The notes under the pieces are model-generated. The model was not told the origin of the DNA, made no database searches, and was given only the letters and a program-made list of their open reading frames with translations. DNA of 64,000 bases. Origin: Herbiconiux sp. A18JL235. GTDB taxonomy: Bacteria; Actinomycetota; Actinomycetes; Actinomycetales; Microbacteriaceae. Positions 51,687-60,543 of this stretch are shown here, one piece after another. The stretch lies in NCBI RefSeq assembly GCF_040939305.1, contig NZ_CP162511.1, positions 372,001 to 436,000 of the forward strand, read 5' to 3'. Both the position numbers and the translations under genes were made by a program. Positions within the stretch are counted from its first letter, which is position 1; the number at the start of each line of letters is the position of its first letter.

Positions 51687-52613
51687 ATGAGTTCCATCGC
51701 GGTACACGAAGTCGGTTCGCGGGGCGAGGGCCCCTACTCGGTGGCGATCACCGACGACGGGGCGGTGTGGTGCACGCTGGTGCACGCGGGCGCGGTGGTG
51801 CGGGCAGTGCCCGGGCGGCCCGGTGCTGCCGGAACGGATGCTCGGCTGCCGTTCGAGCGTACGCAGGTCTCCGTCGCATCCGGGGTGGGCCCGATGCAGA
51901 GCTCGCAGGTGGTCGCCGCGGGTGAGGACACCGTCTGGGTCTCCGACACCGGCGGCGACGCGCTCGTGCTGGTGGGGCCGGCCGGCGTGGTGCGCCGCAT
52001 CGACGTTCCGACGCCCGAGGCCCAGCCGTTCGGCATCGCCTCGCAGGCCGACGGCACGGCCTGGTTCACCGAGCTGGGGCGCGACGCGCTCGGGCACATC
52101 GACCTGTTCGGGCGGGTCACCGAATTCCCGTCGGGCACCGACGAGGGCTTCGTGTCGATGATCGCCTCCTCCGGCGAGAGCCTCTGGTTCACGGCGAACC
52201 AGGCCAACGCCATCGGCTACATCAGGGGCGGCGACTCGGCGGTGCAGCTGTTCGAGATCCCCACCCCGCACTCCGGGCCGGTGGGCATCGTCGTGGGCGA
52301 CGACGGGGCGGCCTGGTTCACCGAGATCCTCGCCGGCGCCGTCGGGAGGGTGGACAGGCAGGGGAAGTTCACCGAGCATCCGCTGCCGTGGCCGGAATCG
52401 AAGCCGCACGCACTCTGCGTCGACCCCGCCGGCGGCTTCTGGGTGACGCTCTGGGGGGCGAACGAGCTCGCCCACCTCGACGTCGACGGCACCGTCGAGC
52501 TCATCGACCTCGCTCCCTCGGGGCACGAGGAGCCCCACGGCCTCGCCGTCGACGCCTCCGGCACCGTGTGGGTGGCGATGGAGACAGGCGCGCTGCTCGC
52601 CGTCGCCCGCTGA
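51687..52613 (+). CDS. virginiamycin B lyase-like (Vgb) beta-propeller
   Basis: This 308-residue seven-bladed propeller protein has repeated blade motifs of the form GTAWFTE, GAAWFTE and ESLWFTANQANAIGYI. Residues matching the catalytic set of staphylococcal Vgb are present: His241 (KPHALCVD), Glu282 and His284 (HEEPHGLAVD). Vgb linearises streptogramin B by a Mg2+-dependent elimination. Chromosomal homologues in actinobacteria are common and often of unproven activity. No signal peptide, so cytoplasmic. It is a single gene, 54 bp after pdxY. Confidence 0.8.
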   Translation: MSSIAVHEVGSRGEGPYSVAITDDGAVWCTLVHAGAVVRAVPGRPGAAGTDARLPFERTQVSVASGVGPMQSSQVVAAGEDTVWVSDTGGDALVLVGPAGVVRRIDVPTPEAQPFGIASQADGTAWFTELGRDALGHIDLFGRVTEFPSGTDEGFVSMIASSGESLWFTANQANAIGYIRGGDSAVQLFEIPTPHSGPVGIVVGDDGAAWFTEILAGAVGRVDRQGKFTEHPLPWPESKPHALCVDPAGGFWVTLWGANELAHLDVDGTVELIDLAPSGHEEPHGLAVDASGTVWVAMETGALLAVAR

Positions 52614-52680
52614 GCGGGGAGCGCCCACACCCCCGTGGAGGGGGATGACCCGCGCCGGGCCCTCTCGCTAACCTCGAGTC

Positions 52681-53754
52681 ATGATCGACGATCGACTTCG
52701 TTCTGTTCCCGAGGGTCTCACCGACGTCAGCGTCGTGGTGGAGCTCGATCCGCTCGCCGACGTCGATCCCGGCGACCCCTCGCTCGTCGACTACCGCATC
52801 ATCGCGAACAACCGGGTGCCCGCGGCGCTCCGCGACATCATGATCGCGCCCGTGCGCACCGGGTACATCGGCGCCGACCGGGTGAAGCCCGACCCGGCGC
52901 TGGTTCCGCCGAGCGGTGCGGAGGCGGTGCCCGAGGTCGACGTCGACGAGGTCTTCCTGCCGGTGCGCGACGGGGTGGTGCGCTCTCTGGTCTACCGACC
53001 GCGCTCGGCCGCGCCCGACGAGGCACTGCCCGTTGTGCTCTACTTCCACGGCGGGGGATTCACCGTCGGCTCCTGCGACGACACCGACTACCTCACCCGG
53101 CGCATCGCCGTCGAGAGCGGTGCGCTCGTGGTCTCGGCGGGCTACCGGCTCGCGCCCGAGCACCCGTTCCCCGTTCCGCTCGACGACGCCATGGATGTGT
53201 ATCGCTGGCTGCGCCTCGAGGCCGGCCGTCTCGGCGGCGACCCGGCGAGGGTCGCCGTGGCGGGAGACTCGGCGGGCTCGAACTTCGCGGCGGCGCTGCC
53301 GCTGCGGGCGCGAGACGAGGGCCAGTCGGTTCCGGATGCGGTGGTGCTGCTCGGCGCGTTCGTCGACTTCCAGGCGGAGCGGTACCCCTCCTTCACACGG
53401 CTGGCGCCCCGCGGGATCGTCTACGACAGCGCCTTCTTCGGGTTCATCCGCGGTGCGTACCTGCCGACCGTGAGCTGGGCGCATCCGTGGGCCAGCCCGA
53501 TCGAGGGGGAACTCGGCGCCTACCCGCCCACCTTCCTCACCGCGGGCACGCACGACCCCATCGTCGACTCGGCAGCCGAGTTCGAGGCGCGGCTGCGCGC
53601 GAAGGGCTGCGACGTGACGGCGCTGTACCCGGAGGGTCTGCCGCACGGCTACTACTTCTTCCCGGGCATCCACGCCGCCGAGCAGGATGCCGCCTACTCC
53701 CAGGCCGCGCGCACGCTGCGCCGGTCGTTCGGTACGAGCGCTCAGGAGGCGTGA
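52681..53754 (+). CDS. alpha/beta hydrolase, HSL/HGGG esterase family
   Basis: This 357-residue hydrolase has the HSL oxyanion motif YFHGGGF (residues 122-128), nucleophile elbow AGDSAGSN (Ser197), Asp in GTHDPIVDSA and His in LPHGYYFF. The family hydrolyses short-chain esters or acyl-lactones. The N-terminal 80 residues form the usual cap. It is cotranscribed with the BAAT-type gene 3 bp downstream, which hints at related acyl substrates. Cytoplasmic, no signal. Confidence 0.92.
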   Translation: MIDDRLRSVPEGLTDVSVVVELDPLADVDPGDPSLVDYRIIANNRVPAALRDIMIAPVRTGYIGADRVKPDPALVPPSGAEAVPEVDVDEVFLPVRDGVVRSLVYRPRSAAPDEALPVVLYFHGGGFTVGSCDDTDYLTRRIAVESGALVVSAGYRLAPEHPFPVPLDDAMDVYRWLRLEAGRLGGDPARVAVAGDSAGSNFAAALPLRARDEGQSVPDAVVLLGAFVDFQAERYPSFTRLAPRGIVYDSAFFGFIRGAYLPTVSWAHPWASPIEGELGAYPPTFLTAGTHDPIVDSAAEFEARLRAKGCDVTALYPEGLPHGYYFFPGIHAAEQDAAYSQAARTLRRSFGTSAQEA

Positions 53755-53757
53755 GAC

Positions 53758-55815
53758 ATGTTCGGGTTCGTGACGGCGTTCCTGCCGTGGGTGGTCTACT
53801 GGATCCTCATCGGCAACGCGACCTACCTCATCGCCGTGGCTGTCGCGTTCGCCGTGGCCGTCGCGCTGTTCCTGGTGCAGCTCATCAGGCACGCGCGGCC
53901 GGGGTCGCTCGAGGTGGGCGGTCTTGCCTTCTTCGCGCTCTCGCTCGTCTCGGCCTTCGTGCTCGACGACGCCGTGGTGGAGCGGTGGCTGCAGCCGGCG
54001 AGCAACGGCGCCCTCTTCCTGATCGCGCTCGTGGGGGTGCTGGTCGGCCGGCCGTTCGTGCGCGACGCCGCCCGGTCGACCGTCGATGCGGCGACCGCGG
54101 CCACCGACGGGTTCCGCTACATCACCACAGCGATGACCTGGATGTGGGTGGCGGTGTTCGGACTCATGACGGTGTCATCGCTCATCCCGCCCCTTACCGA
54201 GGGTTCGGCCACCATCCGCGACGACGCGAGCACGCTCTCCATCGTCTGCTACTGGGTGGTGCCGTTCACGCTGTTCGGGGTGGCGGGGACGGTGTCGGCG
54301 GTGTTCCCGGGGTGGTTCGACCGGGCGACCGGGCGGCTCGACGCGGCTGCGGCGGCTGCCGCGTCGGCGCCCGCGGCGGAGGAGCCCGCGGTGGAGGAAC
54401 ACGGTGCGGAGGAGCACGGGGTGGCACCCGCGTCGACCGCGGTCGGCGAACCCGACTTCGCTCCCGGAGGGGTGCGCGTCGAGGCGCCCGCCGAGAGCCT
54501 CTACTCCGACCCTTTCCCCGTCGTGGTGGAAGGGCTCCCTTCCGGGCGGCGCGTCGAGGTGGTGTCGAGCTGCGCCGATCTGCTCGGGCGGCGCTGGGCC
54601 GCGGCCGCGGTGTTCGATGCGTCCGCCGACGGTCGTCTCGACCTCGCCACGACCGCACCCCGCTCGGGCGACTGGTCGACGGCAGCGCCGGGGGTGGCGG
54701 TCACCGCGCTGCGTTTCGCCCAGCCCGGCCAGGTGCCCGATCTGTTCGTACCGCCCGTCGACGCCCTGCGGGTGACGATCGAGGTGCGTGAGCCCGGGAG
54801 TTCAGGCTCACCCCTGGCGCGGCGGACGGTGCTGCGCCTTCCCGCAGCCGCGGGCGTGTCGGTGTCGGAGGTCGACGTCGACGGCCGGCGCGGGTTGCTC
54901 GCGCTTCCCGCAGCCGACGGAGTGCACGAGCACCCGGCGGTGGCCTGTTTCGGCGGATCGGAAGGCGGCGTCGACTCGCTGCGGCTGGCCGCGACGCTGT
55001 TGGCCAGCGCGGGATTCGTCGCGCTCGTCACCGACTGGACCGATGCCGACGAGTCGGGCGCCCCCGTCATCTCGCGCATCCCGCTGGAGCGCTTCGGCGC
55101 CTCGCTCGATTGGCTGCGGGCTCGCGCCGACGTCGACTCGGCACGCGTGGCCGGCTACGCGATCTCGCGCGGGGCCGAGGGCCTGCTCGCCGCCGCAGCG
55201 GCGGGTGCGGCGCGAGCCGATGCCTACGTCGCCCTCAGCCCGAGCTCCACGCGCTGGCAGGCGGTGGGTGACGGCGGGGAACAGGCCGGCGTCGGGTCGT
55301 GGACCCTCGCGGGCAGCGAGCAGGGGTGGCTCCCGGTGCGTACCGGTGAGCTCGTGCCCCAGCTCGCGCGCAACGGATGGCGGCTGCGCCGCGACGCCGC
55401 GCACGACCGTCCCACCCTGCTGCGTCTGCGCCCGGCCTACGAGGGCGGGTTGTCGCACGCCGGGCGGGTGGAGCGCGAGGCCGCGCGCATCGTCGGCGAG
55501 CGGATCGCGGCGCCGCTGTTCGTGGCGGCGGGCGCCGATGACGCGGTGTGGCCGTCGGCGTCGATGGCGGCCGAGCTGATGCGCGCCCGGCGCGACGAAG
55601 GGGTCGCCGGTGCCGATGCCCGGCACGAGTTCCCCCACGCCGGGCACCTGCTGCGCCTCGGCCTGCAGCCCACCGACGCGCTCTTCACCGGCGGCATCGA
55701 GCTGGGCGGCAGCCGTGAGGGACATGCCGCAGCAGAAGCCCAGCTCTGGCCGGCGGTCAGGGGTTTCCTGCAGTCGGCCGTCGCCGCCGCTCAGCGGGAG
55801 GCGACGACGAGCTGA
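53758..55815 (+). CDS. membrane-anchored acyl-CoA thioesterase/BAAT-type hydrolase
   Basis: This 685-residue fusion protein has about six transmembrane helices in residues 1-190, an Ala/Glu-rich linker (about 194-232), a Bile_Hydr_Trans/BAAT N-terminal beta domain (about 240-345), and a BAAT C-terminal alpha/beta hydrolase domain. The nucleophile is Ser470 in GYAISRGAEG, with Asp in AGADDAVWPS and His in HAGHLLRL. Known BAAT proteins are soluble, so the membrane half is unusual. The stop overlaps the convergent FAH gene by 25 bp. Likely acts on an acyl-CoA or acyl ester at the membrane. Confidence 0.85.
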   Translation: MFGFVTAFLPWVVYWILIGNATYLIAVAVAFAVAVALFLVQLIRHARPGSLEVGGLAFFALSLVSAFVLDDAVVERWLQPASNGALFLIALVGVLVGRPFVRDAARSTVDAATAATDGFRYITTAMTWMWVAVFGLMTVSSLIPPLTEGSATIRDDASTLSIVCYWVVPFTLFGVAGTVSAVFPGWFDRATGRLDAAAAAAASAPAAEEPAVEEHGAEEHGVAPASTAVGEPDFAPGGVRVEAPAESLYSDPFPVVVEGLPSGRRVEVVSSCADLLGRRWAAAAVFDASADGRLDLATTAPRSGDWSTAAPGVAVTALRFAQPGQVPDLFVPPVDALRVTIEVREPGSSGSPLARRTVLRLPAAAGVSVSEVDVDGRRGLLALPAADGVHEHPAVACFGGSEGGVDSLRLAATLLASAGFVALVTDWTDADESGAPVISRIPLERFGASLDWLRARADVDSARVAGYAISRGAEGLLAAAAAGAARADAYVALSPSSTRWQAVGDGGEQAGVGSWTLAGSEQGWLPVRTGELVPQLARNGWRLRRDAAHDRPTLLRLRPAYEGGLSHAGRVEREAARIVGERIAAPLFVAAGADDAVWPSASMAAELMRARRDEGVAGADARHEFPHAGHLLRLGLQPTDALFTGGIELGGSREGHAAAEAQLWPAVRGFLQSAVAAAQREATTS

Positions 55816-56666
55816 CGCTGGGTGCCGAGGCGGTCGATGCCGAGGGTCATCACGTCGCCGGCGGCGAGGTAGACCTGAGGGTTCAGGCCGAGGCCGACGC
55901 CGGGCGGGGTTCCGGTGTTGATGAGGTCGCCCGGCTCGAGCACCATGAACTGGCTGATGTAGTGCACGATGACGAAGGGGTCGAAGACCATCGTCGAGGT
56001 CGAGCCGGTCTGCCGGCGCACGCCGTTCACGTCGAGCCACATGCCGAGGTCGCGTACCTCGGGCACCTCGTCGGGCGTGACGAGCCAGGGGCCGGCGGGG
56101 TTGAAGGTCTCGGCCGACTTGCCCTTCAGCCACTGACCGCCGCGTTCGAGCTGGAAGGCGCGCTCGCTGACGTCGTTGACGAGCGCCCAGCCGGCGATGG
56201 AGTCGCGGGCGTCGTCGACCGAGTCGAGGTAGCTCGTGCGGCGGCCGATGACGATGCCGAGCTCGACCTCCCAGTCGGTCTTCGACGAGCCGCGGGGCAA
56301 CCGCACCTCGTCGTCGGGACCGACAAGGGTGTTCGGTGACTTGGTGAACAGGATGGGCTCGTCGGGAACCGCCTGCCCGCTCTCGGCCGCGTGGTCGGCG
56401 TAGTTGAGCCCGACGCAGATGATCTGGTGGGGCCGCGCGATGGGAGCGCCGACGCGCTGACCGGCGAGGGGTTCGGCCGCGACACGCCCGGCTCGTACGG
56501 CCTCGACCCGCTCGGCGACGACGGGACGGATGCGGTCGAGACCGCCCGAGCCGAAGAACTCCTCGTCGAAATCGCCGACGAGGTCGGAGAGGTCGAGGTA
56601 GGTGTCGTCGTCGACGAGGGCGGCCGGCTTCTCGGCCCCGGGCGCTCCGATGCGCAGCAGTCTCAT
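55791..56666 (-). CDS. fumarylacetoacetate hydrolase-family protein
   Basis: This 291-residue FAH-fold protein of the ordinary (YcgM/HpcE-like) length has IICVGLNYADHAAESGQ, SKTDWEVELGIVIGRR with the metal-binding Glu pair, a conserved Asp in ALVNDVSERAFQ, WLKGKSAETFNPAGPWLV and GDLINTGTPPGVG. It probably cleaves or decarboxylates a 2-keto acid, using Mg2+. The ATG overlaps the MlrC-like stop (ATGA) so it belongs to the aminotransferase operon. It is not close to the XylX-like pair. Confidence 0.92.
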   Translation of the reverse strand: MRLLRIGAPGAEKPAALVDDDTYLDLSDLVGDFDEEFFGSGGLDRIRPVVAERVEAVRAGRVAAEPLAGQRVGAPIARPHQIICVGLNYADHAAESGQAVPDEPILFTKSPNTLVGPDDEVRLPRGSSKTDWEVELGIVIGRRTSYLDSVDDARDSIAGWALVNDVSERAFQLERGGQWLKGKSAETFNPAGPWLVTPDEVPEVRDLGMWLDVNGVRRQTGSTSTMVFDPFVIVHYISQFMVLEPGDLINTGTPPGVGLGLNPQVYLAAGDVMTLGIDRLGTQRQLVVASR

Positions 56667-58201
56667 GCGGTGTCTCCTTGTGCGGGTGCGGGTACAGGGG
56701 TAGATGCGCGGTCGGCGACCGGCGAGAAGGGCGCCCCGGCGCGCGGCGTCTGCGCGGGCAGCACCGTCACCGGCTCTGTGACGCGCGGCAGCACACCTGG
56801 GTCGACGGGGCAGGCGCCGGGGGCGTCGACCTCGATGGTGAGCGCGGCGATGTCGCCGTAGGCGGCCCGCCAGGCGAGCGCACCCTTGGCGACGATGATG
56901 CTCGCGCGCGCCGGGTCGATGCCGAGCGAGGTCACCTGCTCGCGGTGGAAGGGGGGCGTGGCCCGCTCGGTGACCACCACGGTGTTGCCGGCGACGCCGA
57001 GCACCGCGGTGCGGCCCATCTCGAAGCGCACGCCGGCCGCCCACGACCCCTCGGAGACGTAGGTGCCGTCGGAGAGCGACACCACCTCGGCGCGCAGCGG
57101 AAGCGGGTCTCCGTGCAGCGAGTCGGTCTTGCCGCCGAGCGCGCAGTCGATCTCGGCGCCCTCGCCCGCATCCCACGCCTGCGCCACCACCTCGGTATCC
57201 GCGATGACGGCGAGCCCCTCGGTGGTGCCGCTCGCCAGCAGCTCGCGGAGGATGACCGTGCCGTCTCCGGCGCTGCCCGCCCCGATGTTGTCGGCGACGT
57301 CGGCGAGCACCACCGGGCGCAGCCCGCTGTGCCTGGCCCGCATGACAGCCTCGTCGGCCTTGGGCAGCTCGAGCCGGAACTCCCCGGCGCCCTCGGCGGC
57401 GAGAACACGCTCGGCGAGTTCGCCGGCGAGCCCCTCCGCCTCGGCGCGACGGGCGACGGGGGCCACCACGAGCACCGAGATGCCGGCGCGCTCGGCGTCC
57501 TGATAGGCGAAACCGGCAAGCACGGAGATGCGCGCGAGTCCGAGTTCGGCAGCCCGCGCGTTCCCCTCCGCGATCAGCCGGCCGAGCACGCCGTGCTCGG
57601 TGCCCTGCACGAGCGGGCAGCTGAGCACGGGCACCTTGGCGACGCTGGTGGCGAGGCGCTCGCCGCCGAGCATCCGGTCGATCAGCGCCACCGCCTCGAG
57701 CCCGCACTCGCGCATGTCGACGTGGGGGTAGGTGCGATAGGCGATGACCGCGTCGACTTGCGCGGCGAGTTCGACCGAGGGGTTGCCGTGCAGATCGAGC
57801 ACGGCGGCGATCGGCACGTCGCCCACACGGGCGCGGATGAGCTCGGCCACCCGCGCCTCGACGTCGGCTTCGCCCACGGCGACGGTGGCGCCGTGGAGGT
57901 TGAGGGCGACGGCGTCGAGCGGGCCCGCCGCCTCGAGCGCCTCGTCGAGCCGCCGCAGCAGCTCGGCCATCGCATCGGCCGGAGTGCAGCCGGAGGGCCA
58001 CGCGCCCGCGGCGAACACGGGCACCGCCCGTTCGCCGAGCGCCTCGAGCATTCCGCCCACCACCGAGGAGGTGCCGGCGTGGGCCGCGAGCAGTGCCTCG
58101 CCGGTGAGCAGCTCGTAGTCGATCCACTGCTGCAGCCCGGCGAGGCGGGCGGAGTACTCGTTGGTCTCGTGCCAGAAGCTGACCACCCCGACCCTGGTCA
58201 T
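56663..58201 (-). CDS. M81 family (MlrC-like) metalloprotein
   Basis: This 512-residue protein has the MlrC opening FWHETNEYS (residues 9-17), the metal-site motifs VLDLHGNPS and YRTYPHVDMRECG, and the C-terminal MlrC domain with VVLADVADNIGAGSAGDGT, LGGKTDSLHG and FHREQVTSLGIDP. MlrC acts last in microcystin breakdown, but most homologues sit in small catabolic clusters with unknown amide or ester substrates. It overlaps its neighbours by 4 bp on both sides, between the aminotransferase and FAH genes. Confidence 0.9.
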   Translation of the reverse strand: MTRVGVVSFWHETNEYSARLAGLQQWIDYELLTGEALLAAHAGTSSVVGGMLEALGERAVPVFAAGAWPSGCTPADAMAELLRRLDEALEAAGPLDAVALNLHGATVAVGEADVEARVAELIRARVGDVPIAAVLDLHGNPSVELAAQVDAVIAYRTYPHVDMRECGLEAVALIDRMLGGERLATSVAKVPVLSCPLVQGTEHGVLGRLIAEGNARAAELGLARISVLAGFAYQDAERAGISVLVVAPVARRAEAEGLAGELAERVLAAEGAGEFRLELPKADEAVMRARHSGLRPVVLADVADNIGAGSAGDGTVILRELLASGTTEGLAVIADTEVVAQAWDAGEGAEIDCALGGKTDSLHGDPLPLRAEVVSLSDGTYVSEGSWAAGVRFEMGRTAVLGVAGNTVVVTERATPPFHREQVTSLGIDPARASIIVAKGALAWRAAYGDIAALTIEVDAPGACPVDPGVLPRVTEPVTVLPAQTPRAGAPFSPVADRASTPVPAPAQGDTA

Positions 58202-59463
58202 CGAGCCGCCAATGCGCTGTCGACCCGGTCGAGGGTCTCGGCTACGTCGTCGTCGGTGTGCGCGGCCGAGACGTACCAGATGCCGCGGCCCGCCACCCAG
58301 ACGCCGTGCTCGGCGAGCTGGGTGCTGAGAGCGGCGTAACCGGCCAGGTCGCGCGAGGTGAGCCCCCGGTAGTCGTGGTACTCGCCGTCGGGGCCGCCGA
58401 GCGACGCGTGGAAGGCCATCGGCAGGCCCTGCAGGTGCAGCGGCAGCCCGTGGCGTGCGGCGAGACGGGCGAGCCCTTCCCGAAGAGATGTGCCCACCCG
58501 CTCGAGTTCGGCGTACGGCGGGTTCTCGCGCAGGCGGGTCATGGTGGCGGCCACGGCGGCGCAGGCCATGACCGAGGAGTTGAAGGTGCCGGAGTGGTTG
58601 ACCTCGCCGGTGCCGAACATGCCCATCAGGCGCTCGGAGCCGGCGAGCGCGGCGACCGGCCAGCCGCCCGCGATCGCCTTCCCGTAGGTGGCGAGGTCGG
58701 GCACCACGCCGGTGAGGCCGACGGCGCCCTGCGGCCCCACCCGGAAGCCGCTGATGACCTCGTCGAAGATGAGCACGATGCCGTAGCGGTCGCACAATTC
58801 CCGCGCTTTCTGCAGGTAGCCGTCGCGGGGGAGCACGGCGCCCATGTTGAACATGACGGGCTCCATGATGACGGCGGCGATCTCGTCGTGGCGGGTGGCG
58901 AGCAGCGACTCGAGCGCGTCGGCGTCGTTCCAGGGGATGACGATCGAGTCGCCGAGGTGGCTGGCGAGCTGGCCGGCGCTCGCCGGAACCTCGGGGTCGG
59001 GCCCGAGCAGCACGTTGTCGAGCCATCCGTGGTAGTGGCCCTCGAAGCGCACGAAGCGCGTGCGGCCTGTGGCGGCGCGGGCGAGACGCAGCGCTGCTTG
59101 AACGGCCTCGGTGCCGGTGAGGCCGAAGCGCACCCTCTCGGCCCAGCCGAGGGTGGTGAGCACGCCGGCTGCCGCCTCGATCTCGAGCGGATGCTCTGCA
59201 CCGAAGACCATTCCCCGAGAGACGGCGAGGGCGACGGCGTCGTTGATGTCGGCGGGGGCGTGGCCGAGGAACATCGGGCCCTGGCCGAGGAGGTAGTCGA
59301 GGTAGTCGTTGCCGTCGACGTCCCAGAGCCGGGAGCCCTCGCCACGGGCGAAGAACACCTTGGGCGAGGCGAGTCGCACGTTGGAGTGGACTCCACCGGG
59401 CGTGAGGTCGAGGGCCTGCGAGAAGAGCTCGGCTGAGGCGGTTGAGGTGCGTGTGTCTGACAT
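58198..59463 (-). CDS. GSA-aminomutase-like class III aminotransferase
   Basis: This 421-residue PLP enzyme has FGLTGTEAVQAALRLARAATGR, the cofactor Asp234 (LIFDEVISGFR) and PLP-Lys262 (LATYGKAIAGGWPVAA). It resembles glutamate-1-semialdehyde aminomutase, but the setting (MlrC, FAH, IclR; no heme genes) points to a catabolic amine or beta-amino acid transaminase. The ATG at 59463 follows a promoter-like region, and the gene leads the three-gene operon. Confidence 0.9.
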   Translation of the reverse strand: MSDTRTSTASAELFSQALDLTPGGVHSNVRLASPKVFFARGEGSRLWDVDGNDYLDYLLGQGPMFLGHAPADINDAVALAVSRGMVFGAEHPLEIEAAAGVLTTLGWAERVRFGLTGTEAVQAALRLARAATGRTRFVRFEGHYHGWLDNVLLGPDPEVPASAGQLASHLGDSIVIPWNDADALESLLATRHDEIAAVIMEPVMFNMGAVLPRDGYLQKARELCDRYGIVLIFDEVISGFRVGPQGAVGLTGVVPDLATYGKAIAGGWPVAALAGSERLMGMFGTGEVNHSGTFNSSVMACAAVAATMTRLRENPPYAELERVGTSLREGLARLAARHGLPLHLQGLPMAFHASLGGPDGEYHDYRGLTSRDLAGYAALSTQLAEHGVWVAGRGIWYVSAAHTDDDVAETLDRVDSALAAR

Positions 59464-59495
59464 GGTCTCTCTTCGGTCGCGGGGTGACAGCAGCG

Positions 59496-59538
59496 ATGCT
59501 AGCCGTGAGTTTTTTGTAGTGCAAGCAGTATGTTCTGC
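59496..59538 (-). promoter_or_regulatory. predicted sigma-70 promoter with overlapping palindrome
   Basis: On the minus strand TTGCAC (59519-59524) and TAGCAT (59496-59501) are separated by exactly 17 bp, a good -35/-10 fit, 33 bp upstream of the aminotransferase ATG. A short inverted repeat GCAG-N6-CTGC (59525-59538) abuts the -35 element. The adjacent IclR regulator is the obvious candidate to bind there. Confidence 0.5.
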
Positions 59539-59571
59539 AATGCGAGCATGTGCGAAGCATGCAGCACGGAG

Positions 59572-59600
59572 CACCCCCACCGGCAGGTGCCGTGGGGGTG
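59572..59600. terminator. strong GC-rich hairpin after the IclR gene
   Basis: CACCCCCAC (59572-59580) pairs perfectly with GTGGGGGTG (59592-59600), with further inner pairing. It lies 39-67 bp past the IclR stop on the minus strand and upstream of the aminotransferase promoter. There is no T-run, as usual for many GC-rich actinobacterial terminators. Confidence 0.5.
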
Positions 59601-59638
59601 GAGGGATCGGCCGGCGCGGGCGCGGCGACCGGGCGGCG

Positions 59639-60439
59639 CTAAAGCGCGCCGGCCGCCGTCTGCATGAGCCCGGCGCCGAGCGACTCCTCGAGCTTCGCCG
59701 CCGACTCGCGCAGGCTCTCGGCGATCTGAGCCGCGAGGGCGTCGTCGATGCGGGCCGTCGGCCCGGAGATGCTGAGCGCGGCGACGGGGGTGCCGTCGAC
59801 ACCCGTGATGGCCACCGCGATGCAGCGCGAGCCGATCTCGTTCTCCTCGGCGTCTTCTGCCCACCCGGCCTCGCGCACCCGCTCCATCTCGGCGAGCAGG
59901 CCGTTCAGGGTGGTGATCGTGCGGCTCGTGCGACGCTCGCGCGAGGCGGGCGGGAACAGGGCCTCGACGGTGTCGTCGCTCAGCCGTGCGAGCAGGGCCT
60001 TGCCCATGGCCGTCGAGTGGAGCGGGTCGCGCGCTCCCGGTTTCGATGCCATGCGCAGCCCGTGCTCGCTCTCGACGATGTGCACGTACTCCACCGTGCC
60101 GCCCGCGAGCCTCCCGAGGTTCACGGTCTCGCCGAACTGATCGCGCAGCCGCGTCATCGCGGGCTGGGCGAGCGAGACGAGGTCGACCCGTGAGTCGAGG
60201 CGCGACAGCAGGGCGAGGAACTGCTCTCCGATGTAGTACTTCTTGCTGTCGGGATGCTTGCTGAGCCAGCCCCTGCCCTCGAGCGTGGTCGCGATGCGGA
60301 ACACCGAGCCGCGGCTGACACCCGCCGCCGCGGCGAGCTCCGTCAATCCCAGTCCGTTCGTACCCACCAAGGCCTCGATGACGTCGATGGCCTTCACCAG
60401 CACTCCGACGTCGTAACGTCGTGATTCGTCGTCGGTCAC
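59639..60439 (-). CDS. IclR-family transcriptional regulator
   Basis: This 266-residue protein has an N-terminal winged helix-turn-helix (LTELAAAAGVSRGSVFRIATTLE) and the IclR effector domain (STAMGKALLARL, GWAEDAEENEIGSRCIAVAI, ALSISGPTARI). GTG at 60439 follows AGGAGAGGA; the longer frame upstream is less likely. It probably controls the aminotransferase/MlrC/FAH operon downstream, activated or relieved by a carboxylic acid effector. Confidence 0.93.
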   Translation of the reverse strand: MTDDESRRYDVGVLVKAIDVIEALVGTNGLGLTELAAAAGVSRGSVFRIATTLEGRGWLSKHPDSKKYYIGEQFLALLSRLDSRVDLVSLAQPAMTRLRDQFGETVNLGRLAGGTVEYVHIVESEHGLRMASKPGARDPLHSTAMGKALLARLSDDTVEALFPPASRERRTSRTITTLNGLLAEMERVREAGWAEDAEENEIGSRCIAVAITGVDGTPVAALSISGPTARIDDALAAQIAESLRESAAKLEESLGAGLMQTAAGAL

Positions 60440-60543
60440 GATGCTGTCCTCTCCTGGGCGGGCGGCTCTGGGCGCGGTACATCGCAGACCATGCCGCTTC
60501 CATAGTGACACGCGCTGCGCGCATCCCGAGCATCAGGGGCACC

